From: Photobacterium sp. DA100
GTDB taxonomy: Bacteria > Pseudomonadota > Gammaproteobacteria > Enterobacterales > Vibrionaceae
Direction: 5' to 3'
DNA length: 64,000 bases
Assembly: GCF_029223585.1 (NCBI RefSeq)
Contig: NZ_CP119424.1
Span: 62,001-126,000 of the forward strand
Below are positions 9,987 through 18,900 of this stretch, in pieces (within the stretch, counting starts at the first letter, position 1; each line of letters opens with the position of its first letter). The notes beneath the pieces are model-generated. The model was not told where the DNA came from. It saw nothing but the letters and a program-made list of their open reading frames with translations, and made no database searches. Both the position numbers and the translations under genes were made by a program.

Positions 9987-10901
9987 TTATTTCACATCAT
10001 CAAAGGTTGCACTTTCGAGCAACGCAGCGATGGTGTCTTCGAAGCTCATGCCGGCTTCTTTGGCCGCCATCGGGAAAACACTGCGGGTGGTCATTCCCGG
10101 TACTGTATTCATCTCGATCAGGCAGATATCGCCGTTGTCATCCAAAAACGTATCAACCCGGCCCCAGCCCCGGCACCCCAGAGTCTTGTAGGCTTCAAGT
10201 GCTGCGCTCTGCATGGCTTCTTCTTGCTCGGCAGTCAGGTCTGACGGACAGTGGTAGGTTGCACTTTGATCACCGAACTTGGCGTTCCAGTCGAAGAAGG
10301 TATCTGATTTGATTTGTACAACAGGCAATGGCTTGCCATCAAGGATGGCACAGGTGTATTCACGCCCGGTGATGAATTGTTCGACGAGGATGTCATCGTC
10401 ATATTCAAAGGCATCAACCAGTGCATTGAACAGCTCTTCTGGAGAGGAGGCTTTAGATACCCCGATACTGCAGCCTTGATTGAGGGGTTTGACTACAACC
10501 GGGTAGGAAAGATCCGCCAGTGTTGTTTTGATGGTATCGGTTGGCGTGTGCTTGTTGACTTTGATCCAGTCTGCTGTCGGCAGGCCATTGGCACGCCACA
10601 CTTCTTTGGTCTTAAGTTTGTTGAGGGAGATGGAAGAGGCCAGGAGGCCACTGCCGGTATAGGGGATTTTGAGTAAATCCAGAAGGGCTTGGATATGTCC
10701 GCTTTCCCCCATACCGCCGTGAAGGGCAATGAAAACCTTGTCGAGGTTGAAGAAGCCCTGCAAGGTGATGTCTATGTGGCGAGGATCAATCTTGATAGCC
10801 TCATGGCCCAATGACTCAACGGCATCGGCAATGCAATTGCCAGACTTTAATGAGACTTCGCGTTCGCTAGACTCACCCCCATATAATATTCCGATTCTCA
10901 T
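9987..10901 (-). CDS. ddl: D-alanine--D-alanine ligase
   Basis: An ATP-grasp ligase of 304 residues from the ATG at 10899-10901, making D-Ala-D-Ala for peptidoglycan. Motifs seen: the N-terminal GILYGGESSEREVSLKSG, FIALHGGMGESG, PVVVKPLNQGCSIGV, GREYTC, CRGWGRVD and EMNTVPGMT. The upstream extension in the same frame, to 11000, is not conserved in style and would exceed the usual 300-310 residues, so I used the internal ATG. It stands alone here, not in the cell-division cluster, so it is probably a stand-alone Ddl paralog. Confidence 0.95.
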   Translation of the reverse strand: MRIGILYGGESSEREVSLKSGNCIADAVESLGHEAIKIDPRHIDITLQGFFNLDKVFIALHGGMGESGHIQALLDLLKIPYTGSGLLASSISLNKLKTKEVWRANGLPTADWIKVNKHTPTDTIKTTLADLSYPVVVKPLNQGCSIGVSKASSPEELFNALVDAFEYDDDILVEQFITGREYTCAILDGKPLPVVQIKSDTFFDWNAKFGDQSATYHCPSDLTAEQEEAMQSAALEAYKTLGCRGWGRVDTFLDDNGDICLIEMNTVPGMTTRSVFPMAAKEAGMSFEDTIAALLESATFDDVK

Positions 10902-11241
10902 GGTATTGTTCCGATTAAGCTCTGCAGTGGAAAGTCGTAAAAGAAAAAGCAAGCAATTATTTGCGTGTAAGTGCTTGTATACCCAGAAAGTTTTAGTCAC
11001 TGGGAATAGTAATATTAAATCGCGTGTATAGTGCGCGGTGGCTTATTGTAATGATTTGCTCTTGTGGTTGAATTTTTATGCCCAATAAATTTGACATTGT
11101 GCATAATTTTTTCTTCACCGGCAGAGCCGGATGGCTTTTTTTTGACCAGGGAAGAAGGGCGTCGGTGCGGTTGGGGGCTGTGATGTGTATTGCTCTTATT
11201 TGGCAAGCAAGCTGAGTCGCTAAGCAATAACATCTAAAAAA
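10902..11241. other. Gap between ddl and the NhaC-family gene
   Basis: No convincing gene. A small inverted repeat, CCGGC-AGA-GCCGG at 11118-11130, is followed by ATGGC and eight T, so it may be a weak rightward terminator with nothing obvious in front of it. The ddl promoter should be near its right-hand start. Confidence 0.4.
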
Positions 11242-11265
11242 AGAGCAAGGCCATGGCCTTGCTCT
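11242..11265 (-). terminator. Terminator of the NhaC-family gene
   Basis: A perfect 24-bp palindrome with arms AGAGCAAGGCCA and TGGCCTTGCTCT. On the minus strand it is followed by a run of seven T, a strong Rho-independent terminator. Confidence 0.88.
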
Positions 11266-11287
11266 GAGGAGGGACGATCGGTGCGCT

Positions 11288-12874
11288 TTAGCTCGTTACA
11301 GGCTCGGCAGCCATAACTGGCTTGCTCTTGCGAACGGCAAAGGCGCAGAATGCCAAGAACCACAGGCCGCTGACAGCCACACCGGCCCATGCCGAGTGGG
11401 TGTAGCCAATGGCGAGGTAACCCAGTAGAGCACCGAAAGCAACCGAACAGGCGTACGGTAGCTGGGTCATAACGTGATCCATATGGTGGCAGCCGGCACC
11501 GGTTGCCGACAGAATACTGGTGCTGGAAATTGGTGAGCTGTGATCACCAAATACCGCACCAGCCAGAACCGCTGATAGCATCGGCAGCAGCAGCGCAATG
11601 TCACTGGCCGCGGCAATATCACCGGCTAGCGGGAGCATGATGCCGAAGGTGCCCCAACTCGTGCCGGTCGCAAAGGCCATGGCACAAGATAGCAGGAAGA
11701 CAACTGCAGGCAGTAGCTCAACCGGCAGGTTGCCGTTAGACATTGAAGCTAGGTAGATGCCGGTTTGCATATCGCGTACAACCGCACCAATCGTCCAGGC
11801 GAAGAACAGGATGATAATCGCAGGCATCATGGCTGAAATACCCTGCGGGGCCGCCTTCATCCAGGTACCCGCATCCAGTTTCAGACGCAGGGCAAGAGCG
11901 ATAGACACCACCAAGCTGCAGATCGCACCGTACACCAGCGATGAGCCGACATCGGTGTTCTCAAATGAGCCGAGCACACTGAAGGCTTCACCGTTGGCTG
12001 CCAGTACATCGGCACCCGACTGCACCATGAAAAATACCGTTGCCATGGTCAGGGTCAGGATCGGCAATACCATGTCGATCATACCGCCTTGGGCAGATTC
12101 CGGCGCCTCGACGTCCAAGCCAGCAGGCTTGCCTTTCGACTCATCCCATAGCTTGCCTTCTAGCGCCCACTTCTCATGTTTGCGCATTGGGCCGATATCG
12201 AGCTGGAATGCAATCACACACAGCACCATCACAAGCGTGAATACCGCGTATAGGTTCATCGGCATCATCTCGACAAAGGCAGAGATAGGGCTTTGGTCGG
12301 TCACGCCATGCGCCACCATGATGCCGCCAACCAGGGCGATGATGTAGGCTCCCCATGATGAGATAGGCATCAGTACACAAACCGGAGCTGCAGTGGAGTC
12401 GAGCAGGTAGGCCAATTTCGCGCGTGAAATATTGAAGCGGTCGGTAACCGGGCGGCAGATTGCGCCGACTGACAGGCTGTGGAAGAAATCGTCGATAAAG
12501 AAGATGAATACCATCAGGCCGGTGAGTGATTTGGCACTGCGGCGGTCTTTACAGCGTACCGCTGCCCAGTCGGCGAAGGCCTGCGTTGCCCCCGAGACAC
12601 TCATCAGGCTGATCAGCGCGCCGAGCAGCAGCATGAAGATGATCATGTTGACGTTGTCGCTGTTCATCGCTCCGTCAGCCCACACAATCGCCAGCACTTT
12701 GCCGACTAGGTATTGCAGAGACTCAAGCGGTGAGTATTGGTTTAGCATCAAGGCACCGGCAAAGATACCTGCTCCGAGGGAGAGTAAAACCCGCCTGGTG
12801 GTGACCGCAAGAATAACAGCCAGCATGGCAGGGACTACGGACATTAGCGAGTCCGAAAAATCGACAAGGTTCAT
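11288..12874 (-). CDS. NhaC-family carrier, probable lysine transporter
   Basis: A 528-residue polytopic inner-membrane protein of the NhaC Na+/H+ antiporter superfamily, with about a dozen hydrophobic segments. Family features include FIDDFFHSLSVGAICRPVTD, DSTAAPVCVLMPISSWGAY, FATGTSWGTFGIMLPLA and GAVFGDHSSPISSTSILSA. Its transcript begins with a lysine riboswitch (12961-13125), and NhaC-like proteins with such leaders have been proposed as lysine transporters (LysW). I therefore infer lysine uptake rather than pH homeostasis. The ATG is spaced 10 nt from an AGGTG that is paired in a hairpin. It ends at a strong terminator at 11242-11265. Confidence 0.85.
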   Translation of the reverse strand: MNLVDFSDSLMSVVPAMLAVILAVTTRRVLLSLGAGIFAGALMLNQYSPLESLQYLVGKVLAIVWADGAMNSDNVNMIIFMLLLGALISLMSVSGATQAFADWAAVRCKDRRSAKSLTGLMVFIFFIDDFFHSLSVGAICRPVTDRFNISRAKLAYLLDSTAAPVCVLMPISSWGAYIIALVGGIMVAHGVTDQSPISAFVEMMPMNLYAVFTLVMVLCVIAFQLDIGPMRKHEKWALEGKLWDESKGKPAGLDVEAPESAQGGMIDMVLPILTLTMATVFFMVQSGADVLAANGEAFSVLGSFENTDVGSSLVYGAICSLVVSIALALRLKLDAGTWMKAAPQGISAMMPAIIILFFAWTIGAVVRDMQTGIYLASMSNGNLPVELLPAVVFLLSCAMAFATGTSWGTFGIMLPLAGDIAAASDIALLLPMLSAVLAGAVFGDHSSPISSTSILSATGAGCHHMDHVMTQLPYACSVAFGALLGYLAIGYTHSAWAGVAVSGLWFLAFCAFAVRKSKPVMAAEPVTS

Positions 12875-12884
12875 GATCTCATCA

Positions 12885-12903
12885 CACCTACAACTTAAAG
12901 GTG
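12885..12903 (-). promoter_or_regulatory. Hairpin sequestering the ribosome-binding site
   Basis: CACCT and AGGTG pair around a 9-nt loop on the minus strand. The 3' arm is the Shine-Dalgarno of the carrier gene, so it is a plausible translational expression platform for the riboswitch. No terminator-like T tract is present in the leader. Confidence 0.5.
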
Positions 12904-12960
12904 GAGATCTACCGAAAGGAAGTGTAACTAAGACGCAGAAAGGTATGACTTGTTACCCCT

Positions 12961-13125
12961 TCAGGTAGCGCTCCATAGGTAAATACTATGGCAGTTCTGT
13001 GCCTATTCGACACAGACCCAGCGACTGAGTTGATGGCTGCAGTCACTTCGGCGCTGACTCCTTTCTCCGGCTTCACAGGTATCACCCTCTGCTCGGTTAC
13101 TCTTAGGCAGCGCGCCTCTACTGAT
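12961..13125 (-). ncRNA. Lysine riboswitch (L box)
   Basis: Read on the minus strand, the leader shows the L-box landmarks in order: P1 5' strand TCAGTAG, the conserved AGAGGCGCG..TGCC..AAGAGTAAC segment, GAAGCCGGAG, GCGCCGAAG..GACTGCAGCC, a P4-like hairpin TCTGTGtcgaataggCACAGA, a P5-like hairpin CATAG..CTATG, and the closing CTACCTGA. These match the E. coli lysC leader closely in sequence and order. It lies 86 nt before the carrier start. Lysine binding would lower expression of the downstream uptake gene. Confidence 0.92.
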
Positions 13126-13174
13126 TTAGGGTTTATCACCGTCAATCCTACTGGATTATGGCAATAAGTCTAAC

Positions 13175-13202
13175 ATTATATACGGCTGAATAATTATGTC
13201 AG
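13175..13202 (-). promoter_or_regulatory. Promoter of the riboswitch transcript
   Basis: On the minus strand CTGACA is followed after 16 bp by TATAAT. Transcription would start near 13168, giving a leader of about 295 nt that includes the complete riboswitch. Confidence 0.7.
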
Positions 13203-13315
13203 CTAATAATAAGCTTTTTTCATCTTTATCATCAGAACCTTGGTTTGAAGCGTTGGCCCTTTTTCTCTGATTATCCCTATAACCATTGCTGGTTTTATTT
13301 TTTTAAGGAGCTAAC

Positions 13316-15229
13316 GTGTTTTCTCGCAAACACTTTGAATTGATTGACAAACCTACGTTCTTCGGGGCGCTGGGGATGTTGATCTCGGTTGTGGTGCCTT
13401 TGCTGCTGTTTCCGGCGCAAGGGGCAGAATGGATTGCTATCGCCAAAACGTTTATGACCGATAAGCTCGGTTTCCTCTATCTGGCGCTTGGTGTCGGTGC
13501 ATTTTTCTTTATGATCTATATCGTTTTTTCCGATATCGGCCAAATCAAGCTGGGGGATCCCGATGAACAGCCTGAGTTCACGACGGCCTCGTGGGCAGCG
13601 ATGCTGTTTTGTGGCGGGATCGGGGCCAGTATTCTGTATTGGGGTACGATTGAGTGGGCTTATTACTACCAGGCACCGCCGTTCCAGCTTGAGCCGGGGA
13701 GCGAGGAAGCGGTGCGCTGGGCGGCCACCTATGGCTTGTTTCACTGGGGGCCGATTGCCTGGTCTATTTATTTAGTGCCAGCCTTGCCGATTGCCTATTT
13801 CTTCTACGTCCGCAAGCAGCCTGTGCTGAAGGTATCGGCAGCCTTGATGCCGGTGATCGGTGAGGCCCGCAGTTACGGCTGGCTGGGTAAAGTTATCGAT
13901 GTGCTGTTTATCTTTGGCTTGCTGGGTGGTGGTGCCACGACACTGGGTCTGGCTGCCCCGTTGATCACCGAAGGTGCCAATTACCTATTCGGTGTGCCTA
14001 AAGATACCGTCACTCAGGTGATTGTGCTGATGATCTGTACCGCGATTTTCGCCTACTCGGCTTACGCGGGGATGGAGAAGGGCATCAAGCTGCTCAGCAA
14101 TATCAACTTCTGGGGAGCCCTGGGCCTGCTGGCTTTCATTCTGGTGGCCGGTCCGACGATTTTCATGCTGGAAACCGGCTTGGATTCATTAGGCCGTATG
14201 TTGTCGAACTTCTTTGTCATGGCAACATGGGCTGAACCGTTCGGCGGCTATGGCTCGTTTGAAAATACCCACTTCCCGCAGGATTGGACGATTTTCTACT
14301 GGGCGTGGTGGCTGGTATTTGCCCCGAGCATGGGCTTGTTCGTGGCGAGGATTTCCCGTGGCCGTACCATTAAGCAAATGGTCACCGGTTCGATCTTCTT
14401 CGGTTCGATGGGCTGCTTCCTGTTCTTCATGATCTTGGGTAACTACGGTTTGTCGCTGCAGCTATCCGGTGCGCTTGATGTGGTCAGTATTTTGAACACG
14501 GAAGGGGCGACCAAGGCGATTTTCTCAATCCTTGAGCAACTGCCGTTCAGTACTTTGGTCATCGCGGCGTTTACCCTGCTGTGTTTGATTTTCACGGCCA
14601 CGACGTTTGACTCGATCTCCTATATCTTGGCTTCAGTGGTGCAGAATAACGTGACCGAAGATCCGATGCGTTGGAACCGCCTGTTCTGGGCGTTTGCCTT
14701 GTCATTCATGCCGTCTGTACTGTTGTTCATGGGCGGTCTATCGACGCTGCAAACGGCGGCGATTGTCGGTGGTTTACCGCTGTTGGTGATTGCTGTAATG
14801 CTGATGATGTCGGCTGTGAAAGCGGCAACACTCGATTTGACCCATCAGGAAGGCTATGAAGATCCGGTGATCAATATCGAGGAGCTACCTGATGTTGACC
14901 CATGGTCGAAGGAAGGTATGGCTCTGACCAAGTTCGAGGAGCTCAAAGAGATCGCTATGGCAGCGGCAGATGCTGAGCGTGAAGCGCTCTATAAAGTATG
15001 GAAGCTGAAGAAGAAAATCCGCGCCGAAGCAGTGGCTAACGGTGAGTCTGGCATGGACTTCAGTGATGCGCCGCAAGAGCGGTTGGATCATCTCCAGCAG
15101 TTGATGGACGATGCCATGACAGCCAAAGAGAACAAACTGGCTGCTTCGGAAGAAGCGCAGGAAGCCCGCAAGGTGTTCAACGAGCTGATGCGTACTCGTT
15201 TGGAAGCAATGGTCGAGCAGGAAGTGTAA
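13316..15229 (+). CDS. BCCT-family transporter
   Basis: A 637-residue betaine/carnitine/choline-type carrier with 12 predicted membrane segments over about residues 15-510. The family core is seen in ASWAAMLFCGGIGASILYWG, FHWGPIAWSIY and FYWAWWLVFAPSMGLFVARISRG. A long charged, probably coiled-coil cytoplasmic tail (about 525-637) is typical of regulated BCCT proteins. Translation starts at GTG 13316, with AAGGAG 5 nt before it; no in-frame ATG fits better. It is divergent from the riboswitch-controlled carrier. Substrate cannot be decided: betaine, choline or another trimethylammonium compound. Confidence 0.92.
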   Translation: MFSRKHFELIDKPTFFGALGMLISVVVPLLLFPAQGAEWIAIAKTFMTDKLGFLYLALGVGAFFFMIYIVFSDIGQIKLGDPDEQPEFTTASWAAMLFCGGIGASILYWGTIEWAYYYQAPPFQLEPGSEEAVRWAATYGLFHWGPIAWSIYLVPALPIAYFFYVRKQPVLKVSAALMPVIGEARSYGWLGKVIDVLFIFGLLGGGATTLGLAAPLITEGANYLFGVPKDTVTQVIVLMICTAIFAYSAYAGMEKGIKLLSNINFWGALGLLAFILVAGPTIFMLETGLDSLGRMLSNFFVMATWAEPFGGYGSFENTHFPQDWTIFYWAWWLVFAPSMGLFVARISRGRTIKQMVTGSIFFGSMGCFLFFMILGNYGLSLQLSGALDVVSILNTEGATKAIFSILEQLPFSTLVIAAFTLLCLIFTATTFDSISYILASVVQNNVTEDPMRWNRLFWAFALSFMPSVLLFMGGLSTLQTAAIVGGLPLLVIAVMLMMSAVKAATLDLTHQEGYEDPVINIEELPDVDPWSKEGMALTKFEELKEIAMAAADAEREALYKVWKLKKKIRAEAVANGESGMDFSDAPQERLDHLQQLMDDAMTAKENKLAASEEAQEARKVFNELMRTRLEAMVEQEV

Positions 15230-15254
15230 GTAAGTACTGACCTGTAATTTTAAA

Positions 15255-15280
15255 AATGCCGAGTCGTTTGACTCGGCATT
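15255..15280. terminator. Bidirectional hairpin after the BCCT gene
   Basis: AATGCCGAGTC and GACTCGGCATT pair around GTTT. It lies between the convergent BCCT and carboxypeptidase genes. Confidence 0.75.
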
Positions 15281-15311
15281 ATTGCTCCTAATGTTTTTGC
15301 TAGAGCAGGCG

Positions 15312-16436
15312 TTAGATCTGATCGACCACAGCCCACACGGCAGCCAGTACATCCTGGCCGAAAGCAACGCTTCTCTCCGGCGACCAGCCATAGAACTCAT
15401 CGGGGTGGCTGATGTGATCCTTAAAAGGCATCTCGATAGTGTAAGACAGGCATTTGAATTGCTCGGCTACCCAGTTGGAGCCAATGGTCAGGTTGGCTTT
15501 GCCCGGTTCGTCTTTATCGTAGCCATGGGCAACCTGGAACTCTGGGGTGATAGTGAGCAGGGCTGCTTTGAAGGCGTTTTCCAAAGCGGCATGTCGCTCA
15601 TTGTAAGACGGGATCCCCTCGCTGCCTGCGACGAAGTTATACGGGATCGCCTCGTCACCGTGGATATCGAGGAACATGTCGACACCAGTAGCGAGCATGC
15701 GCTCGCGAACCAGGAAGACTTCCGGGCTCTTCTCCATTGATGGGGTTTGCCATTCACGGTTGAGGTTGACGCCGATTGCGTTAGTACGCAAGTGACCACG
15801 GATACTGCCGTCTGGGTTCATGTTCGGTACGATATGGAACACCGCTTTGTCGAGCAGAGCTTTGGCGACAGTATCGGTGTCATCGAGCAGTCGTTGCAGC
15901 AGGCCTTCGATGAACCACTCGGCCATGGTTTCGCCAGGGTGCTGGCGGCCAATGATCCAGATGTTTTTCTTTCCGTCTGACGGCTCGCCGACGGTCAGCA
16001 AGCTCATATCGTTGCCGTCAAGGGTAGCTCCCAGGGTTTCCAGTTTGCAGCTGAACTGGCTTTGCGCTTGGTGCAGTAAATCTTGGTGGCGGTCGTAGCT
16101 GTATGGGGCGAAGTAGGCAAAATACATCGAGCCGTATTCTGGGATCACCTTGAAGCTCAGGGTATCGCCATCAAACTCTGCCGGAATACGGAACCACTCT
16201 TCTCGATCGTACGAGGCGACAACATCATAGTCCTGCCAGCCTTCCGGGTAGGCGGATTTGGCCAAGTTTAAGATTGAGAACTGGTGTTGCTGCTGGGGCT
16301 CGCTTTCTAGGCGGAAATGGAACCACTGCGCGATGTCTGACTGGTTATCGGCAGGGATAGTCAGCTGGATGTTGTCTGGTGAGTCGGCACTGACGATATG
16401 GATGTTACCACTTTCGAAATTGCTGAAAATTTTCAT
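15312..16436 (-). CDS. M14-type cytosolic zinc carboxypeptidase
   Basis: A 374-residue M14 peptidase of the cytosolic carboxypeptidase (CCP/AGTPBP-like) branch, which trims C-terminal residues. An N-terminal beta domain (about 1-125) precedes the catalytic domain. The zinc site is GRQHPGETMAEW (HxxE) with the distal His in DIHGDE, and HIVPNMNPDGSIRGHLRTN and GVNLNREW follow the family. No signal peptide is seen, so it acts in the cytoplasm. I preferred the ATG at 16434-16436 (MKIFSN) over an ATT codon 9 nt earlier. Gene context does not indicate its substrate. Confidence 0.9.
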   Translation of the reverse strand: MKIFSNFESGNIHIVSADSPDNIQLTIPADNQSDIAQWFHFRLESEPQQQHQFSILNLAKSAYPEGWQDYDVVASYDREEWFRIPAEFDGDTLSFKVIPEYGSMYFAYFAPYSYDRHQDLLHQAQSQFSCKLETLGATLDGNDMSLLTVGEPSDGKKNIWIIGRQHPGETMAEWFIEGLLQRLLDDTDTVAKALLDKAVFHIVPNMNPDGSIRGHLRTNAIGVNLNREWQTPSMEKSPEVFLVRERMLATGVDMFLDIHGDEAIPYNFVAGSEGIPSYNERHAALENAFKAALLTITPEFQVAHGYDKDEPGKANLTIGSNWVAEQFKCLSYTIEMPFKDHISHPDEFYGWSPERSVAFGQDVLAAVWAVVDQI

Positions 16437-16610
16437 TGTTATCAATCTTATGTTTGTTGAGGTGAAAGGAGGTTAGCAATAACTATAGCCTTTCTGAAGC
16501 AAATAACTGTTACAGAGCGTTGATAACCCTGCCTGCAAACTCAGTAAGGACTTCGGCCTGTTAGGCTGCTGGGGTAACATGGGTACAAAAATGATAAACA
16601 GGAAGATAGA

Positions 16611-17054
16611 GTGGCTTTTCATTATGTAGCGCGTGGTTTGATTAGAGATGGCGGTCATATCCTTTTGGTCAGGGCGATTGGCGATACGATGACGTTTTTA
16701 CCCGGCGGTCATATAGAATTTGGCGAATCCGCTCCGGTAGCGTTGGCGCGTGAACTGCGCGAGGAAGCGTCGATAGCAGCCAAGGTTGGGGCTTTTGTTG
16801 GTGCGGCGGAAAATGAGTGGTTCCTCGGGGGGCAACTGCAGGCAGAGATCAACCTGATCTTTGATGTTGAAACAGACTTATCACACCATGAGACTGTAGT
16901 CTCTAATGAAGCCCATCTTGAGTTTTTCTGGGTGCCTTGCGAAGAAATTGAATATTGGAACTTATTTCCTGAGTCTCTCCGACAGTTAGTGAAACAAAAT
17001 AGTCTTCCTAAATACGCTTTTTGGGGGACAGGAATTTCACTAAAATCAGAGTGA
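16611..17054 (+). CDS. NUDIX hydrolase
   Basis: A 147-residue NUDIX protein that hydrolyses a nucleoside diphosphate linked to another group. The Nudix box GHIEFGESAPVALARELREE is complete except that the usual Gly near its end is Ser (EEASI rather than EExGU). It starts at GTG 16611 with AGGAAG just upstream. It is followed by the first tRNA module. Substrate unknown. Confidence 0.88.
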   Translation: MAFHYVARGLIRDGGHILLVRAIGDTMTFLPGGHIEFGESAPVALARELREEASIAAKVGAFVGAAENEWFLGGQLQAEINLIFDVETDLSHHETVVSNEAHLEFFWVPCEEIEYWNLFPESLRQLVKQNSLPKYAFWGTGISLKSE

Positions 17055-17141
17055 TCCTATCTTTTTTCGGCTTTTTCTTTGGCTTTTTATGTTAATTTGG
17101 CTTGTTTTGTGCAATGTGTGACCAAACGAACGGTTTAGGGG

Positions 17142-17170
17142 TTTACACAAACCACTAAGCTTTATATTAT
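17142..17170 (+). promoter_or_regulatory. Promoter of tRNA module 1
   Basis: TTTACA and TATTAT are spaced by exactly 17 bp, with a GC-rich discriminator (ACGCCGCAC). The tRNA begins 13 nt after the -10 box. Confidence 0.8.
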
Positions 17171-17183
17171 ACGCCGCACTTAC

Positions 17184-17274
17184 GGAGAGATGGCTGAGTG
17201 GTTGAAAGCACCGGTCTTGAAAACCGGCATACGTTAATAGCGTATCTAGGGTTCAAATCCCTATCTCTCCGCCA
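17184..17274 (+). tRNA. tRNA-Ser(UGA), copy 1
   Basis: A 91-nt class II tRNA. Acceptor GGAGAGA pairs with TCTCTCC, the anticodon loop is CTTGAAA (anticodon TGA), there is a long variable arm (CATACGTTAATAGCGTATC), the T arm is AGGGTTCAAATCCCT, and CCA is encoded. It is identical to the copies at 20042 and 44015. Confidence 0.98.
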
Positions 17275-17315
17275 CATTCTAAAAGTTTGACCAAGGTTGA
17301 GCTTTACAAAGAATT

Positions 17316-17392
17316 GGAGCGGTAGTTCAGTTGGTTAGAATACCGGCCTGTCACGCCGGGGGTCGCGGGTTCGAGTCCCGTCCGCTCCGCCA
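17316..17392 (+). tRNA. tRNA-Asp(GUC), copy 1
   Basis: A 77-nt tRNA with acceptor GGAGCGG/CCGCTCC, anticodon loop CTGTCAC (GTC), T arm CGGGTTCGAGTCCCG and encoded CCA. It lies 41 nt after tRNA-Ser, probably in the same transcript. Confidence 0.98.
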
Positions 17393-17400
17393 CTACACTG

Positions 17401-17430
17401 AAGCCCTTGTCGAAAGACGAGGGCTTTTTT
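17401..17430 (+). terminator. Terminator after tRNA-Asp copy 1
   Basis: AAGCCCTTGTC and GACGAGGGCTT pair around GAAA and are followed by a T run. The same sequence ends module 2. Confidence 0.88.
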
Positions 17431-17600
17431 GTATGCGTTTGATATGGGCGTCAGTTCTGCGAACTGATGAGTCCCGCTGGAGCGCCAGCCCGGCCGTTCC
17501 GCCACTACACTGAAGCCCTTAACTAGGCGTCCCCGACGAAAGACGAGGGCTTTTTTGTGTGTGTTTGATATCGGTGTCAGCCCCGCAGAAACCTGCAGGG
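17431..17600 (+). repeat. Decayed duplicate of the tRNA-Asp 3' end and terminator
   Basis: After the first terminator, a stretch ending GTTCCGCCACTACACTGAAG (17494-17513) repeats the tRNA-Asp acceptor end and the terminator start. A second GACGAGGGC..TTTTTT follows at 17537-17556. The flanks TTTGATATGGGCGTCAG and TTTGATATCGGTGTCAG also repeat. No complete tRNA can be folded. This is the residue of a tandem duplication of the tRNA-Asp unit. Confidence 0.7.
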
Positions 17601-17621
17601 CCCTATCTTTTCAGCGGTGCT

Positions 17622-18797
17622 CTATGCTGTTATTTCGAGAAACCGCTTCAGTAACGCCTCGCCCTGCTGTTGGGTGAGGTAGCCTGGTACTGGGTAAGTG
17701 CCATGGGCTTCGGCTAGAGCCCGCTTGGTGATTAGCGGGATCTCTTCTTCCTTCAGCTCTGGAAAAGAGGTTGGAATTCCGAGTTCGGCGTTGAGGTGGC
17801 TTATCGCGTCGATAAACTCTTGTGCCGTACTTAGCCCGACAGCCTCAGCCAGCAGTGCCAAGCGATGCTCACAGTAAGGCTTCAAGAGGGTCAATACATT
17901 CGGTAGCAATACGGCATTGGCGAGACCGTGGGGAATGTTATACATGCCGCCTAGCTGATGGGCGAAAGCATGAACATAGCCAACGTAGGCACGGGTAAAG
18001 GCGCAACCAGCTTTATAGGAGGCGATGGCCATTTGTTCCCTGGCTTCGAGGTTAGTTCCATCGTGGAATGCGACAGGCAGGTGGATGAAAATTTGCTCTG
18101 TGGCTTCGGTGGCGTATCTATCGGTGAGGGGAGTGTGGTATGTGCCGATGAATGCCTCGATGGCATGGGTCAACGCATCCATCCCGGTTGCGGCAGTAAT
18201 TGGCTTGGGCAAGCCAACCATGAGTTTGGGATCAATCAGTGCCACATCCGGCAGGATGGCCGGATCGACAATCGTAAACTTCTCACGTGCGCCGGGATCA
18301 GAAACGACGGCTGCGACGGTGGCTTCTGAGCCGGTCCCAGCTGTTGTGGGAATCGCCATAAATGGGGGAAGTTTTTTCCTGATCTTTAACTTGCCTGCAA
18401 GCCTGCGGACGGGCTTATTCCTTACCACCTTAGCGCCTATCGCTTTAGCACAATCTATTGGTGAGCCGCCACCGATGGCAACAATGGCGTTGCAGCTATG
18501 CTCGCGGAACAGGTCTGCTCCTACTGCCACATTGGCAATTGTTGGGTTGGGTTTCACTTCATCATAGATAACATACTCAATGCGTTGGGCCTGCAGGGAA
18601 TCGCATAGCGAGGTTGTCAGCCCCAGTGAGTGGATCATCGCATCGGTAACAATAAGTACTTTTTGGGCCCCTTTCTCGGCCATCAAAGCACCGGCACTGG
18701 CAACACTGTCAGTACCCATTTCAAGCTGAGGGAATGGAATCGTAATGAGTTTGTTGAGCTGTTTATTGATTCCAACCACTGTTTTGTAGAGCAACAT
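17622..18797 (-). CDS. Iron-containing alcohol dehydrogenase
   Basis: A 391-residue group III (iron-dependent) alcohol dehydrogenase that interconverts an alcohol and aldehyde with NAD(P). The NAD-binding half has AIGGGSPIDCAKAIG and PTTAGTGSEAT; metal ligands are in GMDALTHAIEAF, YVHAFAHQLGG and NIPHGLANAVLLP. I chose the second ATG (18795-18797) because AAAAGGA is spaced well from it; the first is only 9 nt upstream. It lies between the two tRNA modules. Substrate cannot be told. Confidence 0.92.
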   Translation of the reverse strand: MLLYKTVVGINKQLNKLITIPFPQLEMGTDSVASAGALMAEKGAQKVLIVTDAMIHSLGLTTSLCDSLQAQRIEYVIYDEVKPNPTIANVAVGADLFREHSCNAIVAIGGGSPIDCAKAIGAKVVRNKPVRRLAGKLKIRKKLPPFMAIPTTAGTGSEATVAAVVSDPGAREKFTIVDPAILPDVALIDPKLMVGLPKPITAATGMDALTHAIEAFIGTYHTPLTDRYATEATEQIFIHLPVAFHDGTNLEAREQMAIASYKAGCAFTRAYVGYVHAFAHQLGGMYNIPHGLANAVLLPNVLTLLKPYCEHRLALLAEAVGLSTAQEFIDAISHLNAELGIPTSFPELKEEEIPLITKRALAEAHGTYPVPGYLTQQQGEALLKRFLEITA

Positions 18798-18900
18798 AGT
18801 AAACATCCTTTTAAACGCGTGTTTGAATTATAACCAAAGTGGGTTAGGCGTGTATGGGATGTGCTTCATAGTTAAGTAAAAATATGATGCTATATGCTTA

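Noticed and set aside
11015..11233. 72-codon minus-strand frame in the gap after ddl
   Set aside because: Composition unlike neighbours, no ribosome site, no recognisable features.
11757..12347. 196-codon open frame antisense to the NhaC-family gene
   Set aside because: Complement of hydrophobic codons in a strongly supported membrane protein.
17331..17513. Open frame starting in tRNA-Asp
   Set aside because: It overlaps a tRNA and its terminator. The same applies to the minus-strand frame at 20280-20516.
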